Of a stretch of DNA of 64,000 bases, positions 11,947 to 23,686 are shown piece after piece. The notes beneath the pieces are model-generated. The model was not told the origin of the DNA. It ran no database searches and was given only the letters and a program-made list of their open reading frames with translations. Position 1 is the first letter of the stretch. Each line of letters begins with the position of its first letter. This stretch comes from Camellia lanceoleosa. Taxonomy: Eukaryota; Streptophyta; Magnoliopsida; Ericales; Theaceae. The stretch lies in NCBI GenBank assembly GCA_025200525.1, contig CM045761.1, positions 142,106,223 through 142,170,222 of the forward strand, read 5' to 3'. The position numbers and the translations under genes are program-made.

Positions 11947-13082
11947 TGTTGGAAATGGTTATAAATTCTGGCATCGATTTACACGGGTCAAAGTGATAAC
12001 GCGTTCTATGCCGCGTTGTGATTCACGTGGTATATTTGGTTGTTCAAAACCATTACCGAGTGAATGGGAAATTGAAGCCAAAGTATGCTCCATGGAAATG
12101 GAGTTTTGGTGGAAATTCCTTAAAGGTATGTATAAGGCTTGTCCCACATTGGTTTGGTGGAAGGTTTTGAGAGGGTTTATAAGGCTTGGGTTTAATACTT
12201 GGGGTGTGCCCCAAGGGGTACCCAAGTGTTTTAGAGGGAGAGGTTATGGGCAAAATGGGCTAGACCCATTGGACCCAAAAATCACCACCTTGGCGTCGTC
12301 GTCCGTCCGTTGGGCTGGGCCTGGGCGTGGTGTGAGGTTGGGTTGGGCTTGTTCGGCCCAATACTAATCTTTTTGGGCAAAAAACATTTGAATTTAATTC
12401 AAATAAATTGTTTTGGATTTTCTGTTCATCCAAACAGGGCCCTTCCCGTTTTTATCTGTTTGAATAATTAACCAACAGATTCAAACCTGTTGAAATTCAA
12501 ACCCAACAGGTTTCATACCTGTTCAATTCAAATCCTACAGCCACCTTAACATCTATAAATAGACCAGCCTCCCATTTGGATTATTACATCAATTTTCGTA
12601 TTCCTTCTCTGCTTTAAATCTCTGCCATATTGCTGCATATTATTTCTGAAAGAAAGAGTGTAAACACTTAGTGTGTTCGATGAACAATTAAATTGTAGTG
12701 CTGCATTTAATTGTTGATAAGATCATTTCATCTTGGGAGATAGACGTCCAAGTTCTGAAAGCACATTGGAGAGGACGAATCTGTCTTAAGGACACAGAGG
12801 TCAACACCGACTTGATCAGAAAGTTATTCCAAGTATTTAACCAAGTAAGTTGATTAAATTATTTTTTCTGTTTTCTTTATTTGTTTATTAAAATCAGATT
12901 TTAATTTTGTTTTTGTAACAAAATAAAATCTGTTTTTTATTTGTTTTATTTTATTTTTATTTTGAGTTTGATTTTTGTGATCAAACAAATTTCTCTCCTT
13001 TTCTTTATTTCTTTAAATTCTGATTGTTGTTTAGTACACAACAGAATTTAATTTATTTAAATACAGTGAAGATTGCCATACA
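11947..13082 (+). repeat. 5' LTR of Copia copy 1
   Basis: It aligns along its whole length with 18029-19224, and the two diverge immediately after gattgccataca. It is about 60 bp shorter than the 3' LTR, because the stretch between two copies of tccaaacagggc is missing here. The LTR includes a TATA-like atctataaatag near 12550, which fits a promoter. Confidence 0.85.
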
Positions 13083-13417
13083 ATCTTAAGACAGATACCT
13101 TTTTGGTATCTTCATTGTATTTAATTTTCTGTTTTTCAAAGTAATATTCTGGTTGGAAAAACAAATAGTGATTTATGCTATTTGACAGATAGTAGTAATA
13201 TACTGTCTCTTTTCTTTGACAACTAGTAGTACGACATCGGTGTCATTAACAATTTCGAATATTATTTGGTATTACGTAAAATTATTTTGGTATTTTATTT
13301 TTCCTGTTTTAGTAACAAGAAAAATAAAATTATTTTGTATTATATTTTATTTTCTGGTTTTAGTAACTAGAAAATTAATTTGTGTTTTAATTTTTCTGAT
13401 TTTTGTAATCGTAAATT

Positions 13418-16400
13418 ATGGCTACTACAAGCTAAATCAAGATTCCGCAATGGTACTCTGTTGTTACACCAACATCGGTCCCTATTCGTAACCATGTTCA
13501 TGTACCAATCAATCATGGAGAAAACCGAAAAATTTAACGGTACCGAAGTTTAAGAGATGGCAACAGAAGATCCGTTCTATCTTACAACTCTTAATTTGGC
13601 CCGGTTTCATGAAGAGGCTCCAAAGACCGAAAGAGGGTGAAAGTGATCGGCAAGTTGTTGCCGCAGAGATGCTTGGAAACATTCAGATTTCTGCGTAAAT
13701 TACATCCTCAATGGCCTTGACAACATGTCAGTATAATGTATACATTCCTCTGAAGTCAAGAAAAGAATTATGGGATTCTTTGGAGAAGAAATACAAAAGA
13801 AGATGCCGACGAAGAAATTTGTTGTCGGTAAATTTCTAGATTTTGTAATGGTCGACTCCCAAACGGTAATATCTCAAGTTCAAAATTTTCGATAATTTTG
13901 CATGATATTCATTCAGAAGGTATGTCTCTTAGCGAATCTTTCCAAGTCGCTGCTTTGGTGGAAAAGTTACCACCGGCTTGGAAAGATTTTAAAAATTATT
14001 TAAAACATAAACGCAAAGAGATGACCATGGATGAGTTAATTGTAAGATTAAGAATTGAGGAAGATAACCGAAAGGCTGACAAGAGGCATGGGAAAAATCC
14101 CATTGAGTCCAAGGCTAATGTGGTTGAACAAGTTCAAAAACCACATAACAAAAAGAGGAAGTTTACTGGAGATGGTCCTAAACAAGGCAACAACAATGGC
14201 AACAAGAAGTTCAAAGGAAAATGCTATAACTGTGGCAAGACTGGACATCGAGCTTCTGACTGCCGCCGCCCTAAGAAGGTTCATGGAAGTACAAGTAAGA
14301 AGACCACCAATCAAGCCAATGTGACAGAATTGGATTACATCTCTGACGGAGTGAATGACATCAACCTCTCTGCTGTGATGTCTGAGGCTAACTTGGTTGG
14401 AAATCCCAAAGAATGGTGGGTTGACACTGGGGCAACTCGTCACATATGTGCAGACAAGAAGATGTTCACTACCTACAATGAGGCTGCAAATGGTGAGCAA
14501 CTTTTTATGGGAAATTCTTCTACTTCTACTGTGGCTGGACAAGGAAAAGTGATCTTGAAGATGACATCAGGAAAAGAACTAACCCTCAACAACGTACTGC
14601 ATGTACCTAACATCCGGAAGAATTTAGTTTCTGGTTCTTTGTTAAGTAAAAATGGTTTTAGGCTTGTTTTTGAGTCTGATAAGTTTGTATTAACAAAGAG
14701 TGGTATGTATGTTGGTAAGGGATACATGAGTGATGGTCTCTTTAAATTGAATGTAATGACTGTTGTACCAAAAGTTGCTATGAATAAGAATAACACATCT
14801 TTTGCTTATATTCTTGAGTCAAATTTATGGCATGGTAGATTAGGACATGTAAATTATGATGCTTTACGTAGATTAATTGGTTTGGATTATATACCAAAGT
14901 TTGAAATTAATCCTAATCATAAATGTGAAGTTTGTGTAGAAGCAAAACTAACTAAGGCTCCATTTAAATCAGTTGAAAGGAAAACTGAACCTCTAGAATT
15001 AATTCATACTGATGTATGTGATCTAAAATTTATTCAAACTAGAGGAGGCAAAAAGTATTTCATAACATTTATCGATGATTGCACAAGATATTGTTATGTT
15101 TATTTACTTAGAAGTAAAGATGAAGCCTTAGAAATGTTTAAACTCTACAAAACAGAAGTTGAAAATCAACTTGGTAAAACCATTAAAATGGTTAGAAGTG
15201 ATAGGGGTGGTGAATATGATGCACCATTAAATGAATTTTGTGCACAACATGGCATTATTCACCAAACTACAGCCCCTTATTCTCCACAGCAAAATGGAAT
15301 TGCTGAAAAGAAGAATAGAACTCTAAAAGAAATGATGAATGCCATGTTACTAAGTTCAGCTACTACAGAACTTGTGGGGGAAGCAATATTGTCACTAATT
15401 ATGTTCTTAATAGAATACCCCACAAGAAAACCAAAAGCATTCCTTATGAATTATGGAAAGGTCGACCACCTTCCTACAAATACTTGAAAGTGTGGGGTGT
15501 TTGGCAAAAGTTGAAGTTCTGTTCCTAAAAGACTAAGATTGGACCAAAACAAGAGATTGTGTGTTTATTGGTTATGCTCGTAATAGTAGTGCATATCGGT
15601 TTCTCGACTTATAAATCGAAATACACGATATAAATGTGAACACTATTATAGAGTCAATGAATCTTTGTGTTTTTGAACATGTCTTTCCTTACAAGAAAGG
15701 ACAGAATTAAGTTCACAGAAGAACTTATGATTGTACACAAAGTCAAGAGACTAATGACAATCAAACACAAGAGACTAGTAATGGTCTCAACCAACAGGAT
15801 TTAACCGATGATGAACCAAGAAGAAGTAAGAGAGCAAGAACATCAAAATCCTTTGGTCAGATTTCGACATACTTGTTAGAAAATGAACCTCAAAGCTTTA
15901 AGGCAAAGAATGACAGTCTGAAGCACCTTTGTGGAAAGAGGTTAATAATGAAATTGAATCCATTATGCAAAATCATACTTGGGAATTGGTGGATCTTCCA
16001 CCAGGTTCTAAACCTCTTGGATATAAATGGATATTCAAGAGAAAAATGAAAGCAGATGGTTCAATTGACAAGTATAAAGCAAGACTTGTAGTTAAAGGTT
16101 ACGCATAAAAAGGAAGGTCTGGATTATTTTGACACATATTCCTCGTGACAAGAATAACATCCATTCATGCTTATTGCTATAGCAGCATTGTTTAATTTAG
16201 AAATACATCAAATGGATGTTAAGACAGCTTTCTTAAACGGTGATCTAAATGAAGAGATCTATATGGAACAACCCGAAGGGTTTGTAGTATCAGGGCAAGA
16301 AAAGAAAGTTTGTCGACTTGTAAAATCCCTTTATGGATTAAAACAAGCACCTAAGCAATGGCATGAAAAATTTGATCATGCAATGCTTACTAATGGGTTT

Positions 16401-17430
16401 AAGATAAACGAATGTGACAAATGTGTCTATGTTAAAAACACTGACCAAGGATATGTCATAGTTTGTCTTTATGTAGATGACATGCTTATCATTGGAAGCA
16501 GTCAGAACATGATCAAATCAACTAAGCAAATACTTAACAAAAGATTTGATATGAAAGATATGGGGGTCGCAGATGTTATATTAGGAATGAAAATAACTAA
16601 AACATCTGACGGATATGCATTATCTCAATCTCATTATATTGAGAAAATTCTTGATAAATTTATCAAGGATGATTTAAATTTAGCAAGGACACCTGTAGAC
16701 ATCAGTTTTTATTTATCGAAAAATAAAGGTGATGCAGTGTCTCAGTTAAAATACTCCCAAATCATTGGAAGCCTAATGTACCTAATGAATTGTACTCGTC
16801 CTGATATAGCTTATGCTATCAGTAAATTGAGTAGGTACACTAGTAACCCCGGAGAAGACCATTGGAAAGCGATCATTCGAGTTCTTAGATATCTAAGATT
16901 TACTCGTGATCATAGTTTGAACTTTACTCGATATCCAGTAGTACTCGAAGGTTATTGTGATGCCAATTGGATATCAGATACTAAAGATTCAAAATCCACT
17001 AGTGGATATGTCTTTACTCTAGGGGGTGCTGCTGTTTCTTGGAAATCCACGAAACAAACTTGCATCGCACGATCCACAATGGAATCCGAGTTCATTGCTT
17101 TAGACAAAGCAGGTGAAGAAGCAGAATGGCTTCGGCCACTTCTTAGAAGACATTCAATGTGGCCAAAACCCGTGCGCCTATTTGCATTCATTGTGATAGT
17201 CAATGCGCAATAGGCGAGACGTAATCATATGTATAATCAGAAGTCACGACATTTTCGCCGTCGACATACATAATACCGTTAGCGCTTGTTGTCAAACGGA
17301 ATAATCTCAATAGATTATATAAAATCTAAAGAGAATATTGCGGATCCATTTACAAAAGGTTTGACAAAAGAGCTAGTGTATAGTTCATCGAAGGGAATGG
17401 GATTAAAGCCTATTACATAAGAGTCGTCAT
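13418..17430 (+). pseudogene. Copia copy 1 gag-pol, frameshifted
   Basis: The gag start at 13418 is followed by a broken stretch. The longest intact piece (13898-15487) holds the gag C-terminus, a CCHC zinc knuckle ([14 protein letters not shown]), the aspartic protease motif ([12 protein letters not shown]), the pre-integrase His/Cys region ([20 protein letters not shown]) and the integrase core with [21 protein letters not shown] and [10 protein letters not shown]. Positions 15488-16166 are shifted by several single-base losses. 16167-17213 encodes the reverse transcriptase ([21 protein letters not shown] near 16468-16488) and most of RNase H ([20 protein letters not shown]); its end is shifted again. 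The known role is reverse transcription and integration of the element RNA. No intact polyprotein is possible as written. Confidence 0.88.
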
Positions 17431-18018
17431 AATGGTAACCCTACTTATATGAGGAGATCCCAAGAACTAAGTTCAAAGGGACAACTAAGTTATGTATGGC
17501 TCTTGAGAAATCACCAAGGGATTAAAATTCTACTCATTCCTATGGTGAGAGTGATATCTCGCAACATATGTTGTCTCGTAGGGCATAAGGATAAGCTTTG
17601 CTTTTAATGATTACTTATATCTTGATTAAGGCATAAAATCAAGACGAGTATAAGAAGATACTCACAATAAGAATCACCTATATGAGTGTTGAATGGGGCG
17701 GTTCTATGAGAATGAAAGAGGCTACATTCTCTAGAAACACTCATGAAAACCAGGAGCGTTCAAGGCCAAAATGAACACAACAGTGAGAACCACGATGTGT
17801 TAGAAAATATTTTGTGTGAAATCTATTGTCTTGGCTTACACAAACGGCTGAACAATTCAAGGCATCGCGTCCATTGGTTAGCCAGTAAGTCCGATAGGTT
17901 ATCACTAGGGAAGGTTCAAGGCCGAGAACTACCTATCCTGATGCAAGATATTTTCGACTTATGCTCTTTCGTTAAGTCTGCATATTGTTGCATTTCCGTT
18001 GTCATCAAATTCCATTCA

Positions 18019-18028
18019 TGTGGGGGAT
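18019..18028 (+). other. Polypurine tract of Copia copy 1
   Basis: tgtgggggat lies directly before the TGTTGG start of the 3' LTR, the expected position of the plus-strand primer. Confidence 0.75.
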
Positions 18029-19224
18029 TGTTGGAAATGGTTATAAATTCTGGCATCGATTTACACGGGTCAAAGTGATAACGCGTTCTATGCCGCGTTG
18101 TGATTCACGTGGTATATTTGGTTGTTCAAAACCATTACCGAGTGAATGGGAAATTGAAGCCAAAGTATGCTCCATGGAAATGGAGTTTTGGTGGAAATTC
18201 CTTAAAGGTATGTATAAGGCTTGTCCCACATTGGTTTGGTGGGAGGTTTTGAGAGGGTTTATAAGGCTTGGGTTTAATACTTGGGGTGTGCCCCAAGGGG
18301 TACCCAAGTGTTTTAGAGGGAGAGGTTATGGGCAAAATGGGCTAGACCCATTGGACCCAAAATCACCACAGCGCTGCTGTCTGCCGGGCCGTCCGGCTGG
18401 CGCTGGGCTTGGGCGCGTGGTGTGAGGTTGGTTGGGCTTGTTCTGCCCAATACTAATCTTTTTGGGCCAAAAACATTTGAATTTAATTCAAATAAATTGT
18501 TTTGGATTTTCTCTTTATCCAAACAGGGCTTCCTGCTTTCAAACGTAATTAAACTGGTTTGGCATTTTGGTTCATCCAAACAGGGCCCTTCCCGTTTTTA
18601 TCTGTTTGAATAATTAACCAACAGATTCAAACCTGTTGAAATTCAAACCCAACAGGTTTCATACCTGTTCAATTCAAATCCTACAGCCACCTTAACATCT
18701 ATAAATAGACCAGCCTCCCATTTGGATTATTACATCAATTTTCAGATTCCTTCTCGCTTTAAATCTCGCCATATTCTTGCATATTATTTACGAAAGAAAG
18801 AGTGTAAACACTTAGTGTGTTCGAATTAACAATTAAATTGTAGTCTTTGCATTTAATTGTTGATAAGATCATTTCATCTGGGAGATAGACGTCCAAGTTA
18901 AAGCACCTTGGAGAGGACGAATCGTCTTAAGGACACAAGTGTTCAACACCGGACTTGATCGTAAAGTTATTCCAAGTATTTAACCAAGTAAGTTGATTAA
19001 ATTATTTTTCTGTTTTCTTTATTTGTTTATTAAAATCAGATTTTAATTTTGTTTTTGTAACAAAATAAAATCTGTTTTTTATTTGTTTTATTTTATTTTT
19101 ATTTTGAGTTTGATTTTTGTGATCAAACAAATTTCTCTCCTTTTCTTTATTTCTTTAAATTCTGATTGTTGTTTAGTACACAACAGAATTTAATTTATTT
19201 AAATACAGTGAAGATTGCCATACA
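18029..19224 (+). repeat. 3' LTR of Copia copy 1
   Basis: This is the full-length partner of 11947-13082. It keeps the ~60-bp segment lost from the 5' LTR. Other differences between the LTRs gather at places where the 5' copy reads CTG or CAG. Confidence 0.85.
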
Positions 19225-20029
19225 GATTTATCATATTTATAATTATTCTCAAATTGATTGACACAAAACAAAAAAAAGCTTAAGGCTCGTGCATGGTACT
19301 GTATAGTAGTTTTGTATTACTAAATAAAGAAACAACAATAAGTTGCATGTATAATAATTATTTATAATTTTTATGTTTGCATAAGACTAACTTGTCTAAG
19401 TTGGTGCTCGAAAATGCAAGGCACTCCACCATTTCACATGTTCGGACCTTGACATCATATTAACCCGATAAGTTTACGCGCTTAGTATCAGTTTTCTAAG
19501 TTTTTGATAATAATAATAATAATAATAATAATAATTTGTTTAGGGATAATATTAATTCAGTGCAAGTTGAATGAAGAGAATCAAAACTCTTATAATTTTA
19601 AAAAAAAATTAATTCAGTGCAAATTTTTAAAAATAATTATATATTAATAATAAACTTTATAAACATTAAACCATAAACTTTTCTATAAATGTAAATATTT
19701 TTTTAAAATCACTATTGATGTCTATTTTTTCCTAATTTTTAGGTTTGTATATAACTTGTGTAAGTTACCTACCCAAAAAAACTTGTCAGAGTTGGTGCTC
19801 TAAAATGCAAGGCACTCCACCATTTCACTTTTTGGACTTTGACATCATATTAACTCGATTGGTCTACGTTCTGAATTTTTCAAAATGAAAAAAATAAATG
19901 ATTTTTTTTTGTTTTCAAATTTTTTTTTTTTTTTTTTTTTCCCCCTTCTCATCATAAATAGCACATCCTCCAGCTTAAAATGATGTTCGACCACAAAACC
20001 ATCTGATGCATAAAAAGCTAACTCTATCC
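19225..20029 (+). other. Upstream region of WAK pseudogene 1 with duplicated block
   Basis: Positions 19390-19480 and 19778-19870 are diverged direct copies of one ~90-bp block (gttggtgctc, then aatgcaaggcactccaccat, then ttgacatcatattaac). A (TAA)n run lies at about 19507-19535 and a poly-T/C tract at 19918-19945. It sits between the Copia element and the conserved WAK core promoter, so the block could be a duplicated regulatory segment. That role is inference. Confidence 0.6.
19953..19961 (+). promoter_or_regulatory. TATA-like box of WAK pseudogene 1
   Basis: cataaatagcac lies about 75 bp before the start codon. The same block (taaatagcac, ctccagcttaaaat, ctaactctatccatg) precedes WAK pseudogene 2, which supports a shared ancestral core promoter. 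Confidence 0.55.
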
Positions 20030-21851
20030 ATGAATTTATCTTTGATTTTTCTGCTGATCGAGGCTTTAGCTTTTGTTGCTACTGCTAAGACCTTGCCTAG
20101 TTGCGAAGATCATTGTGGTAACATTAGCATCCCATACCCATTTGGCACAACTGAAGGATGCTACATAGACCAACGTTTTCAGGTTACTTGTAACCACACC
20201 TACGACCCTCCTAAACTGTTTTTGTTTTTAGAAACGAGTAACATAGAAATCACGGACATTAATCTTTCTGGTGAATTGCGCGTATCATCCTGGATAGCGT
20301 CTGATTGCTACGATAAACAGAGACGTCAGGAAACCAACAATGACCCCTGGATTTATATGCCCAAATTTCCCATCTCAAATACCAGAAACAAGTTCACAGC
20401 CGTTGGATGTGACACCTTTGCTGTTATTGAAGGTTCTGAGGGACGAAACTATACCACGGGTTAGCATCAACAATTGTTGGAAAAAATGGTTTTATATAGG
20501 CATATTTTTTAACCCAATTTGGGTGGACCTCAAACGTCTTTTGGGATGGGTCCGAAGAGGTGAAGTGGTGAAGACGGAACGTCAAAACCATTTATGAGTG
20601 ATTGGGAAGATGACGTCGTTTTCGGGTTTAACATTAATTTTTAAGATAAAATTCTTTTGAATTTTTTCAATAAAAATTATTGTGAGAATTTAATTTAATT
20701 CTAAATTCAAATTTTGGGTTCCTAAGTGGTTTCTTAAAGTTTGTAATTTTAGAATTTAATTTAATTCTAAATTTAAATTTTAGGTTCCTTAAATGTTTCC
20801 TAAAGTTTGTACCTCTTTATTTATTTATTTATTTAACTATTTCAATAGTTTAATATATATATATATATATTTAATTAGTTTAATATATATATTTGAGATA
20901 GTTTAATTAATAAATCAACCTACTGTTCCTTTGTTTGAGCAATGAAAACTTTTTCAAATTTGTTTTCTTTGTGCAACGGTCAAACCAATTCTTGTGTAAC
21001 GGTCAAAACCAACTTTGAAAAGTTGGTTTCCTGTTTAAACATATTGGTGCACCTTTTCACTTCAAACATAGGTACCTGTTCGGGTCTTTTGTGTTGCCTA
21101 TATATATATATATTCATTTTGCTGCAGTCCAGGGGATCCGAGTTAGGAAAAATTCAAGCTGAAATTTTGTTCCTTTGCTGTCCAGATTATATTTTGCATT
21201 TTAATCTTCATTTTAGTTTAAGGAAAAACAAAAGAGAGTATAGAACACAAGGTTTGGTTCGCCGAACAAATTTATTTGAAGTGCTTCTATAAATTTGTGA
21301 AGATCATTGTATCCTGGGAGATAAACGCCATTCAACCGTAAGTACCGTAGCGGAGCGAATCTGTCTTAAAGACAGAGTGTCACACACTCGACTTGGTCTT
21401 GAATTATTTTTCCAGTTCGATAAATAAATCTGGTATGTTATTTATTTATTTTGTTTGAATTATTTCAGTTTTTTTTTATTTACACAGAAGATTGTTCAAA
21501 TCTTAAGACAGATTCGAATTATTCTGTTTACAGAATTTTTTATTTGTTTCCCTTTTTTATTCTTCGTAAATAATTTCGAAAGAAAATTATTTTCTGTGAA
21601 TTTACAAAATAATATTCTGGTTGGAAAAATAAATAGTGATTATATACTATTTGACAGATAGTAATAATATACTGTTTCTTTTCTTTTACAACAACTAGTA
21701 GTACGATACTGGTGTCATTAACAATTCAGAATATATTTTTATGAAATTTTTTCAGAAATTAATTTTGGATTTTAGAAATTATTTTCTGAGTTTTCATTAA
21801 TTAAAATTCTGTTTTAGTATTTTAATTTTTGAAGTGCTACTGAAATTAATT

Positions 21852-22285
21852 TTCTGTGTGGAATTAATTTGATTAAATAAAATTTATTTTATTTCCAAAT
21901 TAATTGATAAATAAAAGTTATTTTCTTATTTCTTTTATTTTACAGAATTTAATTTCTTGTGTGGAATTAATTTTGTTAAATAAAATTTTATTTTATTTCC
22001 AAATTAATTGAAAAATAAAAGTTATATTCTTATTTCTTTTATTTTACAGAATTTAATTTTCTGTGTGGAATTATTTTGTTTAAATAAAATTTTATTTTAT
22101 TTCCAAATTAATTGAAAAATAAAAGTTATAGTTTTTATTTCTTTTATTTTCTGTGTGGAATTAATTTGTTTAAATAAAATTTTATTTTATTTTCAAATTA
22201 ATTGGAAAATAAAAGTTACATTCTTATTTCTTTTATTTTTACAGAATTTAATTCTGTGCATTTGATTTAATTTTCTGTGTAGTAT
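21852..22285 (+). repeat. AT-rich ~100-bp tandem repeats in Copia copy 2 leader
   Basis: About four imperfect copies begin with ttctgtgtggaatta near 21854, 21957, 22060 and 22150. Each contains aaataaaattttattttatt, an aaattaattg word and ttcttatttcttttatttt. The array lies in the untranslated leader between LTR and gag. Confidence 0.75.
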
Positions 22286-22323
22286 AAATTCTAATTATAA
22301 TTTTGTTTTATATATTAGAATTG

Positions 22324-22794
22324 ATGACTACTGAAACAAATGCCCAAACAAGTACTACTGTGGTGGCTGCAATTGCACCAACCCCTTCTCCTGTGATGAT
22401 AGTACCAATAAATCATGGAGAGAAGCCAGAGAAGTTCTCAGGAACTGACTTTAAAAGATGGCAACAGAAAATGTTGTTCTATCTTACAACTCTGAACTTG
22501 GCTCGTTTTCTCCGTGAAGATGCTCCTATCCTGAAAGAGGATGAAACCGACCAGCAAGTGGTTGCTGCGGTTGATGCTTGGAAACATGCCGATTTCCTTT
22601 GCCGGAATTACGTCTTGAACGGACTTGACAACACATTATACAACGTCTACAGTCCAATCAAGACAGCAAAGGAACTTTGGGAATCGTTGGAGAAAAAGTA
22701 CAAAACGGAAGATGCCGGCTCAAAGAAATTTGTGGTTGGCAGATTCTTGGATTTTGTAATGGTTGATTCAAAAACTGTGATCAGCCAAGCTTAA
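22324..22794 (+). pseudogene. Copia copy 2 gag N-terminal part
   Basis: This open frame encodes about 156 residues of a Copia-type gag (UBN2/DUF4219-like). It starts [10 protein letters not shown] and contains [43 protein letters not shown] and [13 protein letters not shown]. The same protein, more decayed, is at 13418-13900 and 37820-38178. A TAA ends it at 22792-22794. The gag similarity continues (ILHDIYTE) for about 35 bp until the deletion junction. Gag would form the particle; here it lacks the zinc knuckle and pol. Confidence 0.8.
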
Positions 22795-23351
22795 GATTTC
22801 CAACTCATTCTGCATGATATTTACACAGAAGATTTTTCCAACAACAATGTGATCTACGGCTCTTGCTCTGGCATTGGCTGCTGCCAGACAATTATCCCCA
22901 AGGGAGTGAGGAATTTCCACTTCAGAGTCAATAGCTTTGAGAACCATACCCGTGTATGTGACTTCAATCCTTGAAGCTACGCTTTTGTAGCCGAGGAAAG
23001 TACTTATAACTTCTCTTCTTTAGATCTTGCTGACTTGCAGGGTAGAAGAAGGGTTCTAGTGGTGTTTGATTGGGCAGTAGGAGACCAAACATGTGATGAT
23101 CATGAAGCCGGAAAGAATCGAACAAGTTTTGCTTGCAAGGATAACAGTGATTGTTATGACTTCGACAATGGTCCTAGGTATAGGTGTAATTGCTCTCAAG
23201 GATTCCAAGGGAACCCTTATATTCCACAAGGCTGCCAAGGTATAAAATTACAAAACTTTACGACTGTACTGTAGGTTCACAAGCGTTTGATTTTATTCTT
23301 TTCCTTACTGACATTAGCTTTTGAATTGGTTGTCTATATTTTATGTTTCAG

Positions 23352-23528
23352 GTATTGCTGAATGCATTGCTGTTCCAAGCCCCTGCAATGGGACGTGCCA
23401 TAATTTACCTGGGACTTACAGTTGTTCTTGTCCCCAAGGGTATGAAGGTGACGAGAAAATAGATGGATTTGGCCGCAGCCCCATTGCTTCTCACAACAAG
23501 AAACTCCCCTTGATTAACATCGCGCTAG
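23352..23528 (+). pseudogene. WAK pseudogene 1, exon 2: calcium-binding EGF domain
   Basis: The acceptor tttcag precedes 23352 and the donor gttagt follows 23528. It encodes an EGF_CA-like module (IAECIAVPSPCNGTCHNLPG, then YSCSCPQGYEGD), in phase 1 like exon 2 of paralogue 2. The last cysteine (GTGC in paralogue 2) is replaced by Arg (GFGR), so the third disulfide of the EGF fold is lost. This points to relaxed selection even outside the frame breaks. Confidence 0.85.
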
Positions 23529-23686
23529 GTTAGTACACCCACCTGCTCCACTTAATAATTATAGATTTGTTGATGAATTCAATTGTTTATTTATTTTTTC
23601 TTTATGAGCTCTTTCTATGGTGGTATTGTTAGACTTCTTATTATGTATATAATCTCTTATCAAGAGTCAAAAAACAAATAAATAAT

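Larger units (their letters stand above)
11947..19224 (+). mobile_element. Copia LTR retrotransposon, decayed (copy 1)
   Basis: A 7.3-kb element with two long LTRs that both begin TGTTGGAAATGG. Protein order is gag, protease, integrase, reverse transcriptase, RNase H, which is the Copia order. A polypurine tract (tgtgggggat) abuts the 3' LTR. No clear 5-bp TSD (aagat left, gattt right) and no textbook tRNA-Met primer site directly after the 5' LTR were found, so the exact LTR ends are less certain. Related copies are at 20475-22843 and 35755-38178. It ends about 0.8 kb upstream of WAK pseudogene 1. Confidence 0.88.
20475..22843 (+). mobile_element. Internally deleted Copia element (copy 2) in WAK exon
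   Basis: Flanked by 5-bp TSDs ACAAT (20470-20474 and 22844-22848), with WAK coding sequence on both sides. It starts TGTTGGAAAAA and ends TTTTTCCAACA, a perfect 11-bp inverted terminus with TG...CA ends. It contains a 5' LTR (to about 21499 by comparison with copy 1), an AT-rich leader and the start of gag. It then jumps within gag at about 22831 to only the last ~12 bp of a 3' LTR. Everything between, including pol, is gone. It inserted as a normal element and later lost about the last two thirds. Confidence 0.82.
20030..23239 (+). pseudogene. WAK pseudogene 1, exon 1: signal peptide, GUB_WAK and EGF regions
   Basis: The start at 20030 is chosen because it aligns with the start of paralogue 2; an in-frame ATG at 20006 is not conserved. 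A hydrophobic signal peptide (about 20 residues) precedes the galacturonan-binding region (CGNISIPYPFG, then GCYI). Compared with paralogue 2, about 17 bp are missing just before agcatcaacaat, which shifts the frame near 20461. The Copia derivative follows at 20475-22843. Coding similarity resumes at 22849 (GSCSGIGCCQ) and runs through SSLDL, VVFDWAVG and the first EGF region to a GT donor at 23240. A TGA at about 22972-22974 replaces a cysteine codon conserved in paralogue 2. No functional ectodomain can be made. Confidence 0.88.

Noticed and set aside
11959..12367. ORFs within the Copia LTRs (repeated near 17985-18579)
   Set aside because: They occur in both LTRs on both strands because the LTR is repeated; LTRs do not encode proteins here.
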